This document shows positions 53,767-63,503 of a stretch of 64,000 nucleotides of DNA, piece after piece. The notes under the pieces are model-generated. The model saw nothing but the letters and a program-made list of their open reading frames with translations. It had not been told where the DNA came from and searched no databases. A program made the position numbers and the translations under genes. Positions within the stretch are counted from its first letter, which is position 1. Each line of letters opens with the position of its first letter. The stretch comes from Conchocele bisecta (taxonomy: Eukaryota; Mollusca; Bivalvia; Lucinida; Thyasiridae), in contig CM055266.1 in NCBI GenBank assembly GCA_029237695.1, forward strand, positions 113,725,370 to 113,789,369, written 5' to 3'.

Positions 53767-55056
53767 TTGTGACCTTGACTCTGGGATTAGCGCGAGCGGC
53801 ATGAACGTGAATTTGTCACAGGGTGGTAGAGGTCCATTGGAGCAATGAGTGTGTGAAATGTGAAGCAGATCAGAGCAAGGAAATAGAAGTTATAACCGAT
53901 TTCTCTGATATTAAGTTTTGTAAAGAGACTACCGTATAACCTTGAATTAACGCCCCCGGAGGCGTTACATTTTACTAAAGGGGGGGGGGGGGGGTTTATT
54001 AGGAGGGGGGCGTTAATTCGAGGTTATACGGTATGTATGTGACGTTGACCTCGAGATCAGCGGGGATTTGTCACAGCATATGAAATATTAAGAATTTTCA
54101 ATGAAAGAAATAGAAGTTATAACATATTTCTCTGATGTTAAGTTTTGTAAAGAGACTAAGTATGTGACCTTGACCTTGGGATCAGCGGGGCTTGGACAGT
54201 CGTAGATTTGTCACAGCATGATAGTACAACCTTAGAGGAATGCACAAGTGAAATAATAAGAATTTTCAATGAAGGAAATAGAAGTTATAACTTATTTCTC
54301 TGATGTTAAGTTTTGTAAAGAGACTAAGTATTTGACCTTGACCTTGGGATCAGCGGGGTTGGACAGTCGTGGATTTGGCACAGCATGGTAGTAGAGCCTT
54401 ACAGGAATGCATGTGTGAAATATTAAGCATTTTAGATGAAGGAAATAGAAGTTAGAACAATATTTCTCTGATGTTAAGTTTTGTAAAGAGACTAAGTATT
54501 TGACCTTGACATCAGCGGGGGTTGGATGGTCGTGGATTTGGCACAGCATGGTACTAGAGCCTTAGAGGAATGCATGTGTGAAATATTAAGCATTTTAGAT
54601 GAAGGAAATAGAAGTTATAACAATATTTCTCTGATGTTAAGTTTTGTAAAGAGACTAAGTATTTGACCTTGACCTTGGTATCTGGGAGGGTTGGACGGTC
54701 GTGGATTTGGCACAGCATGGTAGTAGAGCCTTACATGAATGCATGTGTGAAATATTAAGCATTTTAGATGAAGGAAATAGAAGTTATAACAATATTTCTC
54801 TGATGTTAAGTTTACGGACCAAGTATTTGACCTTCACCTTGGGATCTGCGGGGGTTGGACGGTCGTGGATTTGGCACAGCATGGTAGTAGAGCCTTACAG
54901 GAATGCATGTGTGAAATATCAAGCATTTTAGATGAAGGAAACATAAGTTATAACAATATTTCTCTGATGTTAAGTTTACGGACGGACGGACGGACGGACG
55001 GACGGACGGACGGACAACCTGACTGCAGTATACCACCCCCCCACAGGTATAACAAG
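53767..55056 (+). repeat. pearl-like array, about 165-bp units, CGGA tract and hairpin
   Basis: Unit markers TTGACCTTGACCTTGG or variants are at about 53769, 54037, 54162, 54331, 54499, 54663 and 54827. Each unit has GGAAATAGAAGTTATAAC and TTTCTCTGATGTTAAGTTT. It ends in (CGGA)n at about 54977-55017 and the hairpin ATACCACCCCCCCACAGGTAT. Confidence 0.8.
53932..54034. mobile_element. CCGTATAACC inverted repeat inside the array
   Basis: CCGTATAACCTTGAATTAAC at the left and TTAATTCGAGGTTATACGG at the right, with TA on both sides. It lies in the first array unit, where other units read GAGACTAAGTATG. A G run of about 18 lies in the centre. Confidence 0.65.
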
Positions 55057-55679
55057 TTTTAACTGTCTATAGTTTTGTGAAAACTGCAAATTGTGAATAT
55101 AATGCTCAATGAATCAACACCATCCTTATCTGGAGCGATGTGCTTCAAGGCAGAGAAATGATGGATTCAATTTATGTTGATTTATGCAATTACATGTAAA
55201 CAACAATTAAATGTGCAATTGACTAGAATAGGGCATATGGTCTTTATAAACCAGTGTAGACAGATATCAGCCTGTGCATCCGCAGCGTGATCTGGGTCTG
55301 CACTGTTCTTCCTAAAGTCACTGAAACAACCACCATGCTACTAATAAACGGTATAGGTCTTCAGAGCTCCACATAAGCTGCGTATTTGCGTAAATACCCA
55401 ATTAAAATTGCCGAAAAACCCAATTGAAATCCGAAGTAGCGAGTATCAAAAAGCAATTTTGTGGTACCTGTATCATGCTGCAGCAAACAATAAACAGACC
55501 ACAAACATAGCTTCTTTTTTTTTTCCATAGACCACAAATATAGCATTTTTTTTCCATGAAAATATATCTTGGAATTTCATTAGAATTGTCTCCTTGGAGA
55601 CAATTCTAATGAAATTCCAAGATATGTTTTCATTCTATTCAAACTATTCAATAATTGCTGTCTGTTGATGTGTAAACAG

Positions 55680-56676
55680 CAGAGGCCTTGATAAGCTGGG
55701 TATTTGCGTAAATACGCAATCAAAAAATCAGAAAACCCAATTCAAATTGAAAGCCCTGCGTATCAAAACCCAATTAAAACATAGAGTACTCAATTGGCTT
55801 GAAAATATATGCGTATTGATAATTTTACAATAACATTTTTCAATAAAATTATTGAAAAATATAAGACGTCGATGGCAAAATCAGTCACAAAATCACCGCT
55901 AGCCTATCTGTCTTATTTGGTTTAAAACAATAAGCGTCTACATCTATGATGCAACTATACATATAATAAGCATCTATGGATGTTTTATAAATAGGATACG
56001 CACGGTCACTATTTTTTAGCAGATTAAAGAATAGGATATTTTCCATTTTTGGTATCAAAATGTGCAATAAACATGGCTACATAAAACACGAATTACAAAA
56101 AGGAAGGTATTTGTGAAAAGCACTTCATATGAATTTCCGGTCGGTCGATTACGATTGATAATGGCGATTCCTTTTTGTAATTCGTCATTTAATACGCACA
56201 GTGTTCGCAGGGGACAACACATAAGTAATTGCTTTGAGATGTGACCGAACAAATAAAGATATGGCTGACTCAACCCTGGTCCGAAACGTTGTGATGCGAA
56301 ACGTCCGAGTTCGTGCAAATAGACGAAGTTTCTTTTCATTCGGATATACTTCGGATGTTATTGTTTAAGATTTGACAGACCGTGGTAAATATGTCTTCAA
56401 CAAAACGTGGAGAAAAAAGACGCAGCAAAGGCCCAATTAAACATAATTTCTAATTAGTTTTAACTAACACTTAAAAGATGTCACATGCACGTATTCAATG
56501 TTTTGTGTAGCCATGTTTATTGCACATTTTGATACCAAAAATGGAAAATATCCTATTCAATTTTACACAATGGGGTAACGGTTGTAAGGTACCCAATTGA
56601 TAACTGAAAATACCCAATTGAAAAAAATATCATGGAGTAAAAATACTCAATGAATAAATCCTTATCTAGAGCCCTG
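55680..56676. mobile_element. 997-bp CAGAG-type element with internal foldback
   Basis: Ends are CAGAGGCCTTGATAAGC and CTTATCTAGAGCCCTG, flanked by perfect AAACAG duplications (55674-55679, 56677-56682). Inside, AATAGGATATTTTCCATTTT at about 56030 and its complement ending near 56560 form arms of about 58 bp around a 400-bp loop. Confidence 0.75.
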
Positions 56677-56721
56677 AAACAGTAGTGAGATTTCATTTTA
56701 CCCAATTAAAATTTTGAAATA

Positions 56722-59021
56722 CAGTCGAACTTCGATGGGTCGAACCCTGGTAAACTCGTCAGCCATGCTTGACTCGAACTAGCCTTTAGGTCCCGGCAGA
56801 ATTCCTATATAAATACGTTAAAACTACCCGGTATAGGTCGAACTTGTGAAGGTCGAACAACCCTCAATGCCTCGAATCGCTGTCACGCCCGGTCGTGTAT
56901 AAATCCACTATAAACACCACAAAAACATGTCAGACGATTGTCTCCAGACTAGTTGATTGACTTTCACACCTATTGTTAAACGGTTGTCAAACAAATCTTA
57001 AGTGGTCATTTGAGCGTATACAATAACGGCAGTCGTGACCAGCATACGTGGTAATTATGCATTGACCGATGTCGGCGAAGTTGTTAGTTAATTAAAGTGG
57101 TAATTTATGGGACATGTGGAATTAAATATCGCTCAGTTTTAATTAATGACCCAAGCATCTGGCCTTTTAAGTTGTAAATCAACATGAACTGTTTTTACTA
57201 TGATCAGTAAGGCCATTTTTTTTTGATTTGTTGGTTTACAGATCCGCCGACCCGATTTTTTGACAATGTGGAAAAAAAAATTAATTAATTTCCGATTTTT
57301 TTTTTGATTTTTTTACCTCCGATCCAAAAAAAAAAAAAAAAAAAAAAAAAACCAACCAACAACAACAACAACCTGCGAATGGACGATTCGATATATATAC
57401 GTTTCGGATCGATGCAAAAATTCAAAACCTTAACGCTCGGGTAAATGACCTATATTTTCTGTTTTCTTGCCCCGATGTGCTTCATATTTCATGTATGCGT
57501 TCTTCCTAGGGTCCTCTACCGCCCTGCCACAAATGCACGTTCGTGCCACCCCCACTGATATTCGTTTCAACTATATCGCCGCTTCGTTGTCTTCTGACAA
57601 CTCTTGTATTTAATTATACCAGATATGGTATTAATATTTACGCATTACGCAACCCATTCACAGTGATCAACATTCAACAGTATGTGAATATGAAATTGAG
57701 TTGCTATGTAGAATATAAAGAAACTTGCTGAACCGACTCCCTACGTTAACCGACAAACTCTTGGTCCGAGACGATGCCGGTTAACACAAGTTTCACTCCA
57801 TCACAATCACTGGCCTTTATGTTTTTTACCGACCACAAACCGACCCAACCATGAGCCTTAAAAAGGTGAACTGACCCAACCATGTGCCTTAAAAAGGTGA
57901 TTTTTATGGTGTTCGGACCGTCCGTCTGTCCGTCACACGTTCGGTTAACCACTTCGTAACAGTTTCTCAAACCAGCCATATCTTCTACATAAGTTGCTCA
58001 AGTTCTTCAATATTTCAACACATCATTCATTGGTATGTGTGCTACACCTGCCTTGTCATACTTTATATTACCTTGACCTTTTGACCTTCACAGGGCTGCT
58101 GAAAGGACTTAGCAATTTCGGTTAACCAGTTTGTCACAGTTTCTCAAACTGGCCATAGCATCTACATAAGTTGCTTAACTGCTTCAATATGTCCATACTT
58201 CATTCATTTGCATGTATGCTACACCTGCCTTGCCATACTACATATGACCTTCACCCTTTGACTTAACACTTTTGGTTCACCCGTTTACAAGTCACAGTTT
58301 CTTCAATATGCCGGTGGCATCCGCGTTCGAGACTTTCTTTTTTTTCTTTTTTTTTCTGACCGTGCCAAAAAAGAATAAAAAATTTTTTTTCCCGACCGAC
58401 CGACCAGATCTCGCGGGAAAAAAATACGTAAACCAACAAAAAAAAAAAAAATGGCCTAATGAGTGTGATGTGTCATCCGATTTATTCGCCATATAAGCAG
58501 GTGAAGCGGAAGACTACGAAGCAAGGCGAGATAACAGACTTCTTCAATACCGGATGTGTATAACTTTCATGTATAACTTGTACTGGGTTCCATGTGATAG
58601 TAAATTATGATATGCAGTGAATGTGGTTCCGGGTCCGAAGTAGTGATGGGGCGACTGGGCATGATTGTATCGGGCGGGGCAATCAAGTCCGCCAATTGTA
58701 TTTCGTAATCATTTTCTGTTGTTCTCCTGTTCTATTGCTGTATAATGGCTATGTAAATAAAAACACACATGAGTTTGCCGCTTTCTTTATTTTATTAAAG
58801 CCTGTTTCTGTTAATAAACGACTGTGACAATCAACCGTAAATGCAAATGTAAGCGCATTTATATGAAACAACGTGTCGTAATGACGACTTGTTTCACTTA
58901 GTACACTGACCAACTCGTCGATCTGTAATGGTTACAGTAGAAAATCCCGATGGGTCGAACAACGGATGGGTCGAACTAAAACTTAACCCCGCAGGCTGTT
59001 CGACCCATCGAAGTTCGACTG
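56722..59021. mobile_element. 2.3-kb CAGTCGAAC (pogo/Tc1-like) non-autonomous element
   Basis: CAGTCGAACTTCGATGGGTC at the left and GACCCATCGAAGTTCGACTG at the right are exact inverted ends, with TA on both sides. TA duplication and CAGT termini are typical of pogo-type Tc1/mariner elements. I find no transposase frame. The interior holds homopolymer-rich foldbacks (57219-57370 and 58325-58450, sharing TTGTTGGTTTAC) and pearl-like units (57740-58300) with ACCTTGACCTTTTGACCTTC. Confidence 0.75.
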
Positions 59022-59185
59022 TACCCAATTGCTTCAGAAATGATGGGAGTGAAAATACTCAATTACTAATTACTTATCTGGAGCGATGGATCTTGATCAG
59101 GCGACTGGAGTGTGGTAGCAGACGATGTAGCGACACTAGCCACAGAATCCATAAGCCTTACCTCTCCAGTCTTACATAGACAAAT

Positions 59186-59384
59186 GAGACACACCATGCG
59201 ATTTTGTACCTTCGGACATCTGTGTAATTTCATTAAATATGTGTACAATATTAATCATAAATAAAGTTAAAAGTGGACAAAATGTTCAATTTTCTGAAAA
59301 TTTTGTCAACTTTTGACGTCATTTACGAAAACGTATTTCATGAAATGCAGATGTCCGAAGGTACAAAATCACATGGCATGTCTC
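59186..59384. mobile_element. family K element, uninterrupted
   Basis: GAGACACACCATGCGATTTT at the left and AAAATCACATGGCATGTCTC at the right, with TTTTGACGTCATTTACG inside. It is the reference for the split copies at 25255 and 62028. Confidence 0.7.
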
Positions 59385-59499
59385 AAATAGGGGATAATGC
59401 GACTATACTAACCTCAGTAGTTGTCCAGCATCCTTCCTGACACTGTACAAGGCAGGAGACACACAATGTTTATATAAATATATATTCCTTGTTCGAAGC

Positions 59500-59617
59500 A
59501 TGACAAATGAGGACATTGATGGCATGGCAAATAGTGCAGATCCAATTCAGACTGTGTGGATGAACTGGACTTCACAAAACCATAAGCCCCATTTCTCCAG
59601 TCACAGCCACATATCAA
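59500..59617. mobile_element. family A, deleted
   Basis: GGCAAATAGTGCAGATCC and CCCCATTTCTCCAGTCACAG are present; the middle is missing. Confidence 0.5.
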
Positions 59618-59624
59618 TTCTTAC

Positions 59625-59655
59625 CTTGCTCATTTGGCACATAACCGGACATATC
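59625..59655 (-). other. candidate 31-nt cassette exon
   Basis: On the minus strand TTCCTTTGCTTTCAG precedes and GTAAGA follows. Both are good splice signals around 31 nt. In the frame set by exon 62686-62792 it would give a stop after nine codons, and 31 nt does not preserve phase. If used, it would be a frame-shifting (poison) exon. It may also be a chance match. Confidence 0.3.
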
Positions 59656-59885
59656 CTGAAAGCAAAGGAACATAAAAAATTCATAAATAATGACAATACT
59701 CAATCTGCCAGCAGCTGTAGATATAAAGAATGGATTTAATGATTTTTGTAATCTACAGTAAGGTCATAGAAAGGCGGGAATGCATCTGTATGGGGTAAGT
59801 ACCTCACAACGAGCACTGAAATTGCAGAATCATGATCCGGTGCCAGGCACCCTAATACAACACCAGACAACTTATTGTTTTGCCC

Positions 59886-60089
59886 TTAACCCTTTCACCA
59901 CTAAGTAACTAAAATGAATTTTGATATGTGAATTTGCAACCAATTCAGCCGTCACTAGTCCATTTATGAAAGGCGGTGATTTGTTCTAAAAAATATGAAA
60001 ATTATTTGCAAAAAGCCACGAGCCGGCTCATCTGGATCTACACGTTTTGCCAATACCACTATACAGGCCTGTGGTGTTGAAAGGGTTAA
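59886..60089. mobile_element. TTAA foldback family B
   Basis: TTAACCCTTTCACCAC at the left and GTGTTGAAAGGGTTAA at the right, TTAA on both sides. The central palindrome is partly deleted. Confidence 0.7.
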
Positions 60090-60285
60090 CTAGATTTTAG
60101 TGACTCCATCTATTTAGTTCTTGAAATTTGTCAACCTTTATCCGATTCTTTATTAGAATTTAATAAATGCAGGCAATTTTATTGTACGGTGTTTATTATA
60201 TACAGCCATAACAATTGGGCAACACTTGGTTGAACAGACAGAAGAGATACAACCCAGAAGCTGCCACTAAACACAAGCGGTGTGC

Positions 60286-60637
60286 CAGAGCTCCAGATAA
60301 GGTGCGTATTGGTGTATTTTACGCACTTATTTTAGCAGAATACACAATGATTATCAAAAGTGGGAGTACAAAATACTCGCAGCAATGTGAAAATATGCAC
60401 TGATTTTCAAATAGAGTAGTGAAAATACTGTAATAAAGTTGAAAATTAACTTATTTGAGCTGCAAAAAGCTTTTTGCAGCTCAAATAAGTGAATTTTTAT
60501 ATGTGTTATTTTTTCATCATTTGTTCCTATTGAATAAGGAAGAAAATCAATAATATATTTGTAAAAGTAAAATACGCATTGAATTTGAAATATGGAGGTA
60601 AAATACTCTTTAGATACACAAGTTATCTGGAGCTCTG
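60286..60637. mobile_element. CAGAGCTCCAG element F
   Basis: Ends are CAGAGCTCCAGATAAGGTGC and TTATCTGGAGCTCTG. The central hairpin is GAGCTGCAAAAAGC with GCTTTTTGCAGCTC. The flanks match weakly (GTGTGC, GTGATC). Confidence 0.75.
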
Positions 60638-60966
60638 GTGATCCAGAGCAGATAACGACTGGACCATCAGTGAAGCCAGTCATTTTTTGTGTGCTCCTGG
60701 ATACAGTACCTGTTGTCTCCCTTGAGAATGGTGCTGGTTTGGAGACACAAGCCCTTGGGCTGAAATCAGATAGGACTGGATCATTACATGTTAGTCGGGT
60801 GTGGCATTTAGCACATCAATGTGGTGAGGTTTCCATACACATGAAGCAGATCTATGTAGTATTGTACCCATCGAAATAAGACGGCTAGAAAACAAGTGCC
60901 TTGTCCCAGGATACCCAAAAATGATCAAAGGTTATGGCGAGTTCACAAGGTACCTTCCAAGCCCAG

Positions 60967-61269
60967 TAGCCGATTTCATCAACATTGCAAAGTATACTTA
61001 GCTAGCAAAGTATACTTTGAGGGAGAAATTTTCAATTTCAGGATAAATTTATTATTTTTTATTATACTGAATTTATTACATTATCACAGCCATTTTGGCT
61101 GTGATAATGTAATAAATTCAGTATAATAATTCTGCATACTTTTAATCATCAAATATATGCAGTAGTTAGTTCTATATGACATAATGCATTTTGGGAAAAA
61201 TTAATGATTACTCCCTCAAAGTATACTTTGGTAGATAAGTATGCTTTGCAATTTTGATGAAATTGGCTA
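60967..61269. mobile_element. family C foldback
   Basis: TAGCCGATTTCATCAACA and ATGAAATTGGCTA are the ends; flanks are CAG and CTG. The centre is TCACAGCCATTTTGGCTGTG. Confidence 0.75.
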
Positions 61270-61271
61270 CT

Positions 61272-61386
61272 GATAACAGAGAGACAGACTAGCAAATAAC
61301 AGAGAGACAGACTAGCAAATATCTGATAACAGAGAGACAGACTAGCAAATATCTGATAACAGAGAGACAGACTAGCAAATATCTGA
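61272..61386 (+). repeat. short tandem repeat, 24-33 bp units
   Basis: ATAACAGAGAGACAGACTAG occurs four times with AATATCTG between later copies. It lies exactly between two MITEs. Confidence 0.85.
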
Positions 61387-61392
61387 TGTATT

Positions 61393-61570
61393 CAGAGCTC
61401 CAGTTAAGGTGCATAATTTGGAGGTAAATTTCTTATTTCTCCATCAAAAATGGCAAGTTGAGAGTCTCAATGAGACGATTCTAAAGGACTCTAAACTTGC
61501 CATTTTTGATGAAGAAATAACAAAATTTCACCCCAAGTTGGTCAAATTACGTATCTTAACTGGAGCTCTG
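61393..61570. mobile_element. CAGAGCTCCAG element G, perfect 6-bp duplication
   Basis: TGTATT lies at 61387-61392 and 61571-61576. Ends are CAGAGCTCCAGTTAAGGTGC and CTTAACTGGAGCTCTG. The centre is AGAGTCTCAATGAGACGATT. Confidence 0.85.
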
Positions 61571-62027
61571 TGTATTACTGCCTGGTGACTATACGTCCGA
61601 TCAACAGACACACATTTAGAGATAAGGCTCGAAAGGTGAACAGTTTAGCCGATAACATGTCGAGCTTAGACTGATCTTGGTCCAAATATGTGCATTTGTG
61701 TAGTCTGATCAGGAGCTTGCAACATTCCCCAAACACAAATATTGCAATATGCTCCAGAATGGGGGAAGGGGGTGGGGGGGGGGGGGGGGGGTGTCTATTT
61801 GCCATATTTCTAACATAACAGTATAGACACTTCTCAGGCGAGGCTACACGAGTGGGCTAGATGAGGAAATGTTTCTACACTATTTATACAGCACAAATGG
61901 GGCTTATGACATGTCTGGCCAGTCTAGATCCTGAATTACCAGCTCACTCATGCAGGCTTATAACTATAAGCATGGCAGGGTTTCCATTGGAGAAAATAAA
62001 ATTGGGAACCCTGCATATCTCGAGTGA

Positions 62028-62669
62028 GATGAGACACGCCATGTGATTTTGTACCTTCGGACATCTGCGTTATTTCATTAAATACGTTTACAATATTTAA
62101 ATAATTTTCAAACACAAAGTCAAAAGTTTCAGAGTACATGCAGGGCTCCAGATAAGGAATTAGTAATTGAGTATTGTCAGGGCTCCAGATAAGGAATTAG
62201 TAATTGAGTATTGTTACTCCATCATTTCTGAAGCAATTGGGTATTTCAAAATTGTAATTGGGTAAAATTAAATCACACTACTGTTTACACATCAACAGAC
62301 AGCAATTATTGAATAGTTTGTTTCGAAATGAAAACATATCTTGGCATTTCATTAGAATTGTCTCCTTGGAGACAATTCTAATGAAATACCAAGATGTGTT
62401 TTCATGGAAAAATATGCTATATTGTGGTGTTTATTGTTTTCTGCAGCATGATAAAGGTACCACAATTGTTCTCATTACTACTTCAGATTTAAATTGGGTT
62501 TTTGTCAATTTTAATTGGGTATTTACGCAAATACGCAGCTTCTCTGGAGCTCTGCATGCAAAATATAATTGCGAATGTCGACGCCATTTACGGAAAATGT
62601 AAATTTTGTAAACATATTTCATGAAATTGTGCAGATGTGCGAAGATTAGTCACATGGCGTGTCTGAGAT
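62028..62669. mobile_element. family K element split by element E
   Basis: GAGACACGCCATGTGATTTT at the left and CACATGGCGTGTCTGAG at the right. TCAGAGTACATG continues after the insertion as CATGCAAAATATAATTG. Its right end is about 16 bp from exon 62686-62792. Confidence 0.65.
62141..62554. mobile_element. CAGAGCTCCAG element E with duplicated first 37 bp
   Basis: CAGGGCTCCAGATAAGGAAT occurs at 62141 and again at 62178. The right end is CTCTGGAGCTCTG. The centre AGAATTGTCTCCTTGGAGAC is intact. Confidence 0.75.
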
Positions 62670-62685
62670 GAGAAGCGCGGCGTAC

Positions 62686-62792
62686 CTGGCGTGGGCCTGT
62701 ATGTGAGGTAGCCATCCTGGGTGCCGTTCTTGTAATACTGTATACTCTGCTTCAACTTCGTCAGCAGCTCCGCCTTGTTCCCCTTCGAGTTT
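62686..62792 (-). CDS. FAM120A: FAM120A-like, most upstream exon recognised
   Basis: The acceptor is GACCATTTGTCAG and the donor GTACGC. One base completes a codon from an upstream exon that lies outside the window or is unrecognised. 35 residues follow and one base is left. NSKGNKAELLTKLKQSIQYY and KNGTQDGYLTYRPTP align with the vertebrate segment D-D-K-V-I-R-F-K-R-A-I-G-Y-Y at the end of the XPG-like region. The long vertebrate linker that follows is represented here by the next exon only, so additional exons may have been missed. Confidence 0.85.
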
Positions 62793-62814
62793 CTGACAAA
62801 TGGTCAGGGTTCAA

Positions 62815-63000
62815 GTTGAAACCTTGTCCCGGTCTCTAGGTCATATAGAGACCCGGGACAAGGTTTCAAGTCTCATCATAAATACAATTGGGATAGAAAC
62901 ACGATGAAAGATTTTCATATCAAGGGTAGGGATTGAACAGTTACACACAATCTTTAGTATTCAAGTATAATGCTCTATCTTCCGAGTTTCTTATAGTTCA
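62815..63000. mobile_element. SINE-2-related foldback fragment
   Basis: TTGAAACCTTGTCCCGG and CCCGGGACAAGGTTTCAA face each other around AGGTCATATAGAGA, the SINE-2 core. A similar structure lies at 63316-63480. Confidence 0.55.
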
Positions 63001-63109
63001 TACAGTGTTAGAGACCGGATATAAGCATTTGCTTATACAAACTTTTCAGTTTCTTCGGCCCGTTTCGTAGTGTTTTCCCTTAATTGATATGATCATATTT
63101 TTATTCACA

Positions 63110-63300
63110 AGTACATGTACATACAATCAAATACAATTGATGTTCCCGGTATTGAGCCGGTACCCATTTACAGCTGGGTGGACTGAAGCAGTGTGGATAA
63201 AGTGTCTTGATCAAGGACACAACGCATGCCTCCGGTGAGGCTCGAAGCCACGACCATAAGATCAGCATCCGACGCCTCAGACCGCTCGACCACAAAAGGT
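63110..63300 (-). mobile_element. SINE-3, tRNA-derived
   Basis: On the minus strand it begins GTGGTCGAGCGGTCTGAGGC (A box) and GTGGCTTCGAGCCTCACC (B box). A core with TGTGTCCTTGATCAAGACAC and CAGTCCACCCAGCTGTAAAT follows. This head-plus-core is widespread in marine invertebrate SINEs. It could belong to the Nin-DC group, but I cannot confirm the name. Confidence 0.65.
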
Positions 63301-63478
63301 GATGGGGTTTTAACTTGAAACCATGGTCCCGTCTCTATATGACCTTATTTAGAGACAGGCTCAAGGTTTCAATTCATCAGCAAGGTTTAAATTCATCTCC
63401 GCCTATGGCGGAGATTGAACACACAAATTTTAGAATGGACGTCCAATGCTCAACATACTAGACTAACACGGCACCCCT

Positions 63479-63503
63479 CTTCAGCTTGTTGCCCTTACAA
63501 TTT
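63479..63503 (-). pseudogene. relic duplicate of the start of exon 62686-62792
   Basis: On the minus strand TTTGACAG is followed by AAATTGTAAGGGCAACAAGC. This resembles the real acceptor and exon start, TTTGTCAG plus AAACTCGAAGGGGAACAAGG. The frame would give NCKGNK against NSKGNK. The similarity stops after about 25 nt where SINE-like sequence begins, so it looks like a truncated exon duplication. Confidence 0.4.

Larger units (their letters stand above)
55372..59088. mobile_element. CAGAGCTCCAG element E expanded to 3.7 kb by two insertions
   Basis: Ends are CAGAGCTCCACATAAGCTGC and CTTATCTGGAGCGATG. Flanks GGTCTT and GATCTT match at five of six positions. Pieces 55372-55679, 56683-56721 and 59024-59088 join into a normal E element (for example 40698-41085). 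Confidence 0.75.

Noticed and set aside
59411..59440. Possible 30-nt micro-exon on the minus strand with CTTGTACAG and GTTAGT
   Set aside because: It introduces a stop in the frame left by exon 62686-62792 and its donor is weak.
60592..60879. A 95-codon plus-strand ORF as a gene
   Set aside because: It starts inside element F, has no recognised similarity and no splice context.
63110..63300. A tRNA gene on the minus strand (A and B boxes visible)
   Set aside because: The A/B-box head runs into a SINE core, and I could not fold an intact acceptor stem; it is a SINE-3 head.
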